64,000 nt of DNA from Rhodocollybia butyracea (Eukaryota; Basidiomycota; Agaricomycetes; Agaricales; Omphalotaceae): the NCBI GenBank assembly GCA_015501585.1, contig JADNRY010000113.1, positions 1-64,000 of the forward strand, in the 5' to 3' direction. The notes under the pieces are model-generated. The model saw only the letters and a program-made list of their open reading frames with translations. It made no database searches and was not told the origin of the DNA. A program made the translations under genes and the position numbers. Shown here piece by piece: positions 56,965-64,000 of this stretch (positions are counted from its first letter, which is position 1; every line of letters starts with the position of its first letter).

Positions 56965-58834
56965 TCATAAGATGGGAGCATTGGGAACATCATCTGTGGA
57001 ACGAATCATTTCTTTAACGGATGCAGCATCATGCTCTAAACGGAAATGTACTCCCCAGACGCGATGGCGCAACTCCGTGAGTGCACGAAAAATTCCATAA
57101 ACTTCTGTTTTAGGCTGACCATAATTTTGTTCTTGTGCGTTGAATGTACAGGATCCGTATAGCAATATCCGTTTCTGAAGTTCTTGAACTTGATACATCG
57201 CCCATCCAGCACCCATCCATGCGGAATCAACACCTACAATCACTAGGCCTTCATCGGATTCTTGTGCAAAATGTGAAATCAACTTAGCTAACTGATAATC
57301 AATTCTTGTGAGTACTGGAGTACAAGTAATCCTGTGCTTGAGCATCTCAAAAGCTTCTAATGCTTCTGTAGTGAGTTCAAAAGGGGCTTCGGTATCACGG
57401 AGTAAGGTAGTGAGAGGCTTAGCTAGTAATGCGTAACCTTTGATCCATCGTCGTGCTCCTCCAGCAGTGCCCAGAAATCCTCGTACATCTGAAACATCTT
57501 GTGGTATTGGCCAGTCTAATACCTTTTGTATGACACTAGGTTCAAGGATCCATCCCTCGAGTGAGACAATAGATCCTACAATTCGAAGTTTGATAGCGAA
57601 CAATACTACCTTCTTCCCCAACGCAGTCATTCCAACGTTTTCAAGTGTGCCTAAGAACTTCTGAATATACTCGAACATGAACCTTTGGATTTTGGGGTTA
57701 TCTGGAATGGACACCTCTCCGTATTGTGAACGAGGGCCTTTAACACCACAGTCATTGATGAAGTTATCAGCTATCTTGGGTGAGATTTCATGGATTCCGT
57801 GCTTGACTCGGCGTTGAGATTCTTGCATACTGTTTGTAAAACCTTGTACCAGTGTAGTCTGCTGCTTTGGACCATCGGGTGAGTGAAAAGCTTGAAGGGG
57901 GCGTGATTTAACAGCTACCCAACATGCGTCAAATCCTGAAAACAAATCAAAGAGACCGTAAGAAGCATAACCGAGAAACGACTCAGCAAATTCTCCGATA
58001 TTTGGCACCAGGGATGAATCGCGGATAGTGACCGCATTAAGTGGTTGCATATCGATGACCAAACGCACTGGCGGTACTGAACCAGGTTTCTTTCGCTACC
58101 GCAAAAAGTGAAGAGCGATAACTCGACATAGTGGGCTCGAAACGTCCAGCTGCTTCATTGTCGCGGATGACCGCAACAACATCATCCTGTATTGCTCTTG
58201 GGATGGGGATTGGCCTTGACTGCCATGGAATATGTTCTATCGTCGGAATCTCATAGTCGGGATAATATTCCCGGGAGAAATACCCTTTCTCGGCGTAACT
58301 CCATGCGAAGGCTTTACCTCGGTTTACTACAACAAAAGCAATGAGATTAACTTCGTCAGAGGATAACACACCAGGCTCAATCTTTTGTAGCATGTCTTCG
58401 AGGCGCTCGAGCATAACTCGGCCCAAGAAATTGAGTGTGCGATAATCTGGTGGATGAGTAGGTAGCACCATAGGAGTCGCTGGTGGTATAGGTTTGAATT
58501 GTTGAGCTTGCGGGTCAGGGAAGTAGGTTGGTACTGGTCTAACTTTGCGATCGACTGGCTTGTATTTCTTCTTAGGAGTCTTTGCCAGTTTGGCGCCAGT
58601 GCCAGTGTATGTGTATCTAGAAAAATAATCGTCGTTTAGTGCTCGGTTTGTCCACGGCGAAGGAAGAACAGAAGTTGGGTTAATACCCATTGTTGAAATG
58701 TAAGAATAAATAAGAGAATCATATTCAGAAGGGGGAATAACGTCCAAAAGAGAATCAAATTCAGAATACTCAGCGTTGCCCATTAGGGCTTCAAAAGACC
58801 TTCCTAAGACAGGATAGGAAGTGCGGAAGGTCAT
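56965..58834 (-). pseudogene. Gypsy reverse transcriptase and RNase H
   Basis: Starts with a long N-terminal extension (MTFRTSYPVLGRSFEAL) and RT entry block FEPTMSSYRSSLFAVAK. A frame change near 58,070 leads into RLVIDMQPLNAVTIRDSS, then GLFDLFSGFDACWVAV. The polymerase pair normally read as IDD is FINDCGVKGP here, i.e. Asp to Asn at the first catalytic position. RNase H has GVDSAWMGAGWAMY, KTEVYGIFRAL and EHDAASVKEM. A tether-like segment (YALLAKPLTTLLRDTEAPF) lies between. Confidence 0.93.
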
Positions 58835-58845
58835 GGAATCACTTC

Positions 58846-60323
58846 CTAATCCCGAAAATCCAAGTCTTCAACTTCTTCGATGAAGGATACTCCTCTCGGA
58901 GGTTCTCCCATCCGGATAGCAGTCGTGTTGCGTGGATTTCCCGGGTCCGTAATAGAAACCATAAGGGTCGGGCGCATTCTCTTGTTGCCGTCTTGCCATA
59001 AGTAAAGTTTGCAGTGGTTGCCTCGTTCATAATCGATCCGAGCGGAAAATTCTTGAAGGAATGGTTGTCCTAGAATAAGATCGTGTTTGCCTATGGGTTG
59101 GTTAGAGATGAAAATATGATGAGCAAAATCATGGCCTCCTATTTTAATAGGGGCATCGATAGCGCATCCGCGCAAGCGTTCATAGTCGCCGTTGATGCCT
59201 CTGAGGGACCAGCGCATCCCGTCGAAGTCCATAGGTAGTGAAGCAGATTCTGGCAAATGAGACCCTGCAACATTGAGTTCAGATCCGGAGTCAATCATAG
59301 CCAAGTATTCATTGCCGTTGAGAGTAATTCGAATGTCGCCTACGGTCATTGCAAAGAAACGGGATGCGGGGATTTGAGCAGCGGCGTTAGAACACCTGAA
59401 GACAAAGTCTTTAATTCCCGTTTCGTCAGACTCAACATACGCGTGTTTCTCCACAGACTCTGCTCCAAGAGTACCTTCAATAGACGTGATCGGTTCCATA
59501 ATATCGCCGTATCCTGTAGAAGTAGTTCTCGTGTCTTTCAGAGCACCGTATTCGCGTTTGGTCCGGGTGTATTCCGTCATGAGCTTAGAAAGCTGAGGAC
59601 TAGCACCCAGAAGTTCGAAGAGGGGTACTTCGACGGTTAGTTCACCTATTTTTGAGAACATAGACTGTGTGTCAGCTAAATCCTGAACTTTGGAAGTAAA
59701 ATGATACTGTGGATTGTTCGTAGATCTTTTCTCGCCATCTTTCATCTCTACATCCTTTGTAATACCTCCCCTCGGATTTCCGGGTCTCGAATCCTTCCAG
59801 CCTTGTTGTTGATTAATGGGATTTGTCGGCGGTGGAATGTTGTTCCTTGGCGGTTGTACCATGGGTGTTGCCTCTGGTGCAAATCGGACTTGCTGTACAG
59901 GTGGCTCTGGTTGTCGTAGCGCAGGTGGTAAAGTGGATTGCGACGGAAGGTTTTGCCTCGCCGGCTTCTCCGGGCGGTTAACTTGAGACATTGGGTCGTG
60001 TCTCTTAGTCTTTGCTGTATCCAATCCGGATCGTGTAGAAGGGTACACATAGTGTTGCGCATCCGGTACTGAATTGAGCGCGAAAGAGTCTCCACCAAGA
60101 ACATCTGTATCATCATACATGAGTCCCACAGAGTGAGAAGATCGTAGATGCGGAGGCGTATCGCGTGCGGAAGCAGAAGCTGTTGCCGCCGTAGTTGTCG
60201 TGGTTTGCCCCGCGGATCCGTGTAAGTGTCGAAGATATGACGAAACACCTCCAGACCATCCACTAGGAGTGCGCGGGAGATCCGCTCCTCCGGGGAGAAC
60301 ATACCTGGATCATACTGCATCAA
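58846..60323 (-). pseudogene. Gypsy protease and gag-pol linker
   Basis: 427 open codons (60,129-58,846) plus an upstream piece in another frame (YDPGMFSPEERISRALLVDG, 60,318). A Pro-rich linker precedes the retropepsin: AMIDSGSELNVAGSHLP at about 59,300 and DLILGQPFLQEFSARIDY near 59,080, both intact. A long acidic/Ser-rich spacer lies between linker and protease. Confidence 0.9.
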
Positions 60324-61332
60324 AGGTCAAAAGATGTTCAGCAAGCAATTTATGAGTTTCCGGGCAGAACCTTGGGCCCGTTGGATGTACTCCGTCTTGG
60401 CCACAAGATTCGCCGCACATGAAACAACGTCTCGGTCCAGTCTGACCGTCTCTGCGCGGCGGCGATCCACTTTCTTTCGCTCTCATAAGCAATGTCAATG
60501 CTTCTAACTGCTTCGTCAATTCTTCAATACTGTTCTTCTGAACCGGTTGAGCATCTGTGATTATCTTCGGATCTTTATATCCAACCGCCTCGTTCAAAAT
60601 ATTCCCTTGAGGAATAGGCACACTGGAAATACGATTCCCAAACTCGTTGAAAGAAGACTTAGCTTTTTCAGAATTATCTGTTCTCCAGTCTTCATAAGTG
60701 ACTGAATTTTTATCGAATCTTGACTTCAGGATATCCAGTGACTCAATCACATTGGGCGGGTCATCCTTGGAGCGTTTATTCGTTGGTAGGACCCCGTGAA
60801 ACCAGTCTTTCATGTCATGTGGGATACCCATAATAAACAGATAATTGAACTTCTTGTCCGTGATGAGTTTGCGCTTCTTCAATGAGGCGGCAATACCTAT
60901 GAATTCGCGGTAGTAGGACTCGACTTCTGAGAGTTTAGTAAAGGCGGGCTTAGCTGATTTCTGCATACAAAATTCCTTCACCTCTTCCTCGGTGTATTCT
61001 TTGGGCTTGTCTGTTGATCCATACAGCCTATAGAGAGCTTTTCTGGCGTTCGCCCAAGAGAGTGCCTTGTCAGTATCAAATTCTTCCATATGGATGATTG
61101 TATCCTTGACCCGGTCAGAGGAGTAGTCGATGATATACTTTACCGAAGCGTCCAAATCCGTCTCGCCGGCTTGGGACGCGTGTAGGGCAATCCGATTGAG
61201 AAAGTCATTGATGTAACGCTCGTTGAAGAACGGCGCGTTCTGGGTGCGCGGAATTGGCATTGGCACCCGTAGGTTGTACATGGCGGTTTGTGTATTTGTG
61301 GTATTGCTACCACCTCCTTGCGTAGTCGACAT
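60310..61332 (-). CDS. Gypsy gag
   Basis: 340 unbroken codons. N-terminal retrotransposon-gag region: FFNERYINDFLNRIALHAS, DYSSDRVKDTIIHMEEFD and ALYRLYGSTDKPKEYTEEE. Near the C-terminus is a Cys/His cluster, CFMCGESCGQDG ... GPRFCPETH, in the position of a zinc knuckle with irregular spacing. It starts within about 10 nt of the 5' LTR and ends with TGA overlapping the pol reading frame. Confidence 0.9.
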   Translation of the reverse strand: MSTTQGGGSNTTNTQTAMYNLRVPMPIPRTQNAPFFNERYINDFLNRIALHASQAGETDLDASVKYIIDYSSDRVKDTIIHMEEFDTDKALSWANARKALYRLYGSTDKPKEYTEEEVKEFCMQKSAKPAFTKLSEVESYYREFIGIAASLKKRKLITDKKFNYLFIMGIPHDMKDWFHGVLPTNKRSKDDPPNVIESLDILKSRFDKNSVTYEDWRTDNSEKAKSSFNEFGNRISSVPIPQGNILNEAVGYKDPKIITDAQPVQKNSIEELTKQLEALTLLMRAKESGSPPRRDGQTGPRRCFMCGESCGQDGVHPTGPRFCPETHKLLAEHLLTFDAV

Positions 61333-61334
61333 TC

Positions 61335-62433
61335 TGTAATAATTGACACGGTAGTCACGTAAATTTAGAAAGGAATAAAATGCTTATCTTTAATAGAACC
61401 TCGGAAAACTGGACCCCCTGCGGTGGTCACCACTGAAGTAAGGAGATTTGGTCCAAGCGAGGACCGGTGGGGATACCTAGTCGGGATCTACGAAAGAGTT
61501 AGCGTGAAAAAGAATAGATAGACTTAGCTATCGGAATATGGTCTTGTAGTCCGCCGTCTCTAGCGGTTATGCACACGTAGTAGAATTGAAGAAAAAAAGA
61601 GTCCCTTTCATTACTGTATCTACCTGTGATATATACAGGCTGCCACGCGTGCTCGTACGTCGCCTGACTGTATACATGTGATGTGTATAGGTAGGATAAA
61701 ATATTTAGAAGGAAAATAGTCCGAAAGAATTGAAATACCTCCGAGTATGCGACTTTAAGGCTCTGCTGCACGGCGCGGGTAACACGCTTGACTAGTAAAC
61801 TAGATCTCCCGCCTACGACCATCAACGGGGACAGGAGAGGTTGCCAGCCTCAACGTCGCGATCTAGGCGTGTACCGACATCCGCCGCATTCACCGTCAAG
61901 GCACGAAACCCATCGGATACGGAAAGGAATAATGATCAAGCAAATAAATCAACGGAAAAAGAATGATAAAACATACGATACGCCGATATAAAACCGAACC
62001 GCTAAAACTGCTATGCCCCTTCCGTGACCAAACTAAGCCGTAGAATCCATAGCGAATATGCTGGGGTGCCGTAGAAATATTATAAGTTGCTGGAATACTT
62101 CAATAGGCGAGAGGAGATAAGAGGAGATCGGGAGGGCGACAATTTGAAATGGTGTGTATCAGTGATGTTGAACGGCCGTAATCACCGAGCTGTATTCGAG
62201 TTATTCGTATGCCGGTTTGTCGTTGTCCAGATTATGAGAGAAGGAAAGAGAAAAGAGAGAATATGGAGGTGGGAGTAAGAAAGGAAGAGAGGGAACGTGT
62301 GAAAGGAACTGAAACGAATTGATAGTTTTCGATGTGTAAAGCGATTTGTAATATATATGTATGTAAGTATAATGTACTGGTAAACGGCGTATAAGGATGT
62401 GTAGCTACCGACGGGGCAGCTACCACTTCCACA
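61335..62433 (-). repeat. Gypsy 5' LTR
   Basis: Minus-sense start TGTGGAAGTGG at 62,433; the end lies near 61,335-61,344 (GACTACCGTGTCA). The central 800 bp are almost identical to the 3' LTR. Confidence 0.88.
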
Positions 62434-63461
62434 ACGGTACCTTTGGACAGTCTGTATTTATTCTGCGTAGAGTCCGGTTTACTTGCTAACTACGCTTACT
62501 TTAGCTGTGTCCTTGATCGGGAAGACCTCTTTTGTGCCTCGTAGATTCGGAATGAGATTATACATAATTAGTACTCGGTCGTGGTCTTCGCTGGGGAGTT
62601 TTCCTCCTGGATCTTCGGCTCTTCCTCTAATCGTTCTTTGTGTTCTATACTTCTATACTTTGTATCTCATGTCTAGTGATAGAACGTCCAACGAGCTCAT
62701 TTTTCATTAACCTTCAATATTGGCCGTAATCCGTTTTGATTGTTTCTGAGATAAGCTAGGATCCTACGCCCTATAGGCGCCCATTCAATTTCTCCATCGA
62801 GTCCCCACCCACCCTCATCATAATATTTCAGCGTTCAACCGCCGGCTCCACTTTCTGAGACTGCGCGTGCGTTCATTACCCACCCGGGCTAAAGCCCCCC
62901 AATCATACTTTTCTAGTATTGGACATTCTATAGTACTACTTCTATTTCTTACTCTACTCTACTCAGCTCGTTAGCTCAGTCTTCGGACTTATCTAGTGCA
63001 CTGGGAGCTCAGATGACTGAAAGGTTAACGGAATGTGAGTATACTAGATCTGACATGGAGGTTCTCGAATGCATAGAAGGTATATATCACCCAACAGATC
63101 GGTACCTATTCTTTATTAATCTAACCACAAAATTTCAGTACTTTCTAGTGTCATCTCTGTTGCAGCACGGGTATGCAAGAGGACGAAGATCGAGCCTCTA
63201 AAAGAGTATGAGTTGTGGGGTGATACTCTGAGACGACGAAAGACGACGAAGATTGTAAATGGATATGTAGGATTAAATTATTTATGTTATACCAGAGTGG
63301 GTAAAAGGTAAGTAAAAGGGCCGAACAGCCAAAATCCAACAACCTGGTGCCCTGTATCACCTGGTCGGGTTCTGGTCCAAAGTTTAACTTAAATTGACAT
63401 AAAAACATTAGTGCATTGCTCGAACCCTCATCGCTTAAGTTTCCCCCCTTCGGTCTACAAC
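62434..63461. other. Intergenic / upstream of the last gene
   Basis: No gene recognised. The bases next to the Gypsy 5' LTR (GGTACCTTTGG) faintly resemble the sequence inside the 3' LTR boundary (GGTACTTTAG). Confidence 0.35.
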
Positions 63462-64000
63462 CATATGGCACCCGAACATTCTCCTCTGTACAAATCCATT
63501 GCTGAACAGCTATCGGCATATATTGACAAGGCTGTCACAGAACCAATGGAGCACTGGAGACCCCCTTGGACCGGGAGACACCATGAGCTTCCTATGGAGG
63601 TCTTGTATGACTACGACATGCTATTTCCTCTGCCTACTGGCCTAGAAGACATCATTGGTGTAGCTGAAGCATCGGAAGAGCAGAAATCTACTCTTCAAGG
63701 AGTTTTGTGCGATATGTTGGGCGGGCGGCTGGGGTGTGTTGAATTTCACTATGTGATACTGCTGCACGTTCTGATCGAGAGTCTTTTAGCGTCAGAAACC
63801 CTCCCTATTTCATTCAAGAGCTTCGTCTTGCCTACCGTTCGAATGCACATAATTCACCTTGGACCTGGGATATTAGGAACCCAACTCCATTTGTCTCCAA
63901 TTATGTTGTTCTCGCCCGCGCGGAAGGAGTTCTCAAGTCCCACAGACAGAATCCTCGCGCTCCAATCAACCGGGAACTTGACGTCAGCAGTCCCTTCAGT
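63462..64000 (+). CDS. Uncharacterised basidiomycete protein, partial at window edge
   Basis: ATG 63,462 (MAPEHSPLYKSIAEQLSAYI). Conserved-looking blocks: HELPMEVLYDYDMLFPLP, GLEDIIGVAEASEEQKST and YVILLHVLIESLLASETLPI, then after a one-base slip near 63,826 (fits loss of a G in AAGGAG) LAYRSNAHNSPWTWDIRNP, FVSNYVVLARAEGVLKSH and RQNPRAPINREL. I recall this sequence type as a repeated, uncharacterised Agaricomycete family, probably TE-associated. No catalytic motif. It continues beyond 64,000. Confidence 0.65.

Larger units (their letters stand above)
52984..62433 (-). mobile_element. Gypsy (Ty3-type) LTR retrotransposon, minus orientation, with accessory ORF
   Basis: Two LTR copies of about 1.1 kb (52,984-54,085 and 61,335-62,433) enclose gag, protease, RT/RNase H and integrase in Gypsy order on the minus strand, plus an extra ORF between integrase and the 3' LTR. 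No matching target duplication was found (ATCTG left, ACGGT right). Several frame breaks and an altered RT active site make this copy inactive. Confidence 0.95.

Overview
The window reads as nuclear DNA of a mushroom-forming basidiomycete (Agaricomycete). Real genes are split by GT-AG introns of about 50-60 nt. The recognisable host families are ones common in these fungi: an NB-ARC/TPR NLR relative, an NAD(P)H-hydrate epimerase, a seven-helix-type membrane protein, Hsp12-like stress proteins and an LRR protein. The rest is dominated by transposable elements typical of basidiomycetes. Species cannot be decided from the sequence alone.

Layout. 1-8.5 kb holds host genes: an NLR-like NB-ARC/TPR pseudogene (1-2620), the epimerase (2998-4098) and a conserved fungal protein that looks like a trypsin-fold protease (5738-7823). 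8.9-13.4 kb is repeats, with a non-autonomous hAT element carrying nested hAT MITEs. 14.0-15.8 kb is a multi-exon gene of a TE-associated fungal family. 17.4-23.9 kb is a young non-coding LTR retroelement (LARD) with almost identical 1.39-kb LTRs. It cut a minus-strand host gene 16 codons before its original stop (gene body 23.85-26.7 kb; severed tail at 17.31-17.37 kb). 27.3-31.0 kb is a decayed hAT transposase. 31.0-33.4 kb is an older repeat containing a solo LTR of the LARD family, itself holding a 472-bp insertion with Pol III-like boxes and telomere-like repeats. 33.6-41.0 kb holds two tandem Hsp12-like copies, one split by a TIR element (A) that in turn contains a complete but dead Copia element (34,986-39,807). 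41.3-44.0 kb is element B, a relative of A with about 280-bp inverted ends. 45.3-45.9 kb is another hAT MITE. 46.7-48.3 kb is a membrane-protein gene. 50.1-51.6 kb is a compact LTR element with one intact 344-codon ORF and no pol. 52.4-53.0 kb is an LRR fragment. 53.0-62.4 kb is a minus-strand Gypsy element with an extra ORF downstream of integrase. A gene running off the right edge begins near 63,462.

Two patterns run through the window. Premature stops in TE and host relics are mostly C-to-T changes, often CGA to TGA, as expected for CpG decay. Separately, many host genes are interrupted by single-base frame changes in short homopolymers, with few true stops. Those could be sequencing or assembly undercalls, so 'pseudogene' calls resting only on frame changes are provisional. 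The strongest candidates for something little described are the compact single-ORF LTR element (50,090-51,566), the accessory ORF of the Gypsy element (54,257-54,817), and the LARD with its internal repeat array.
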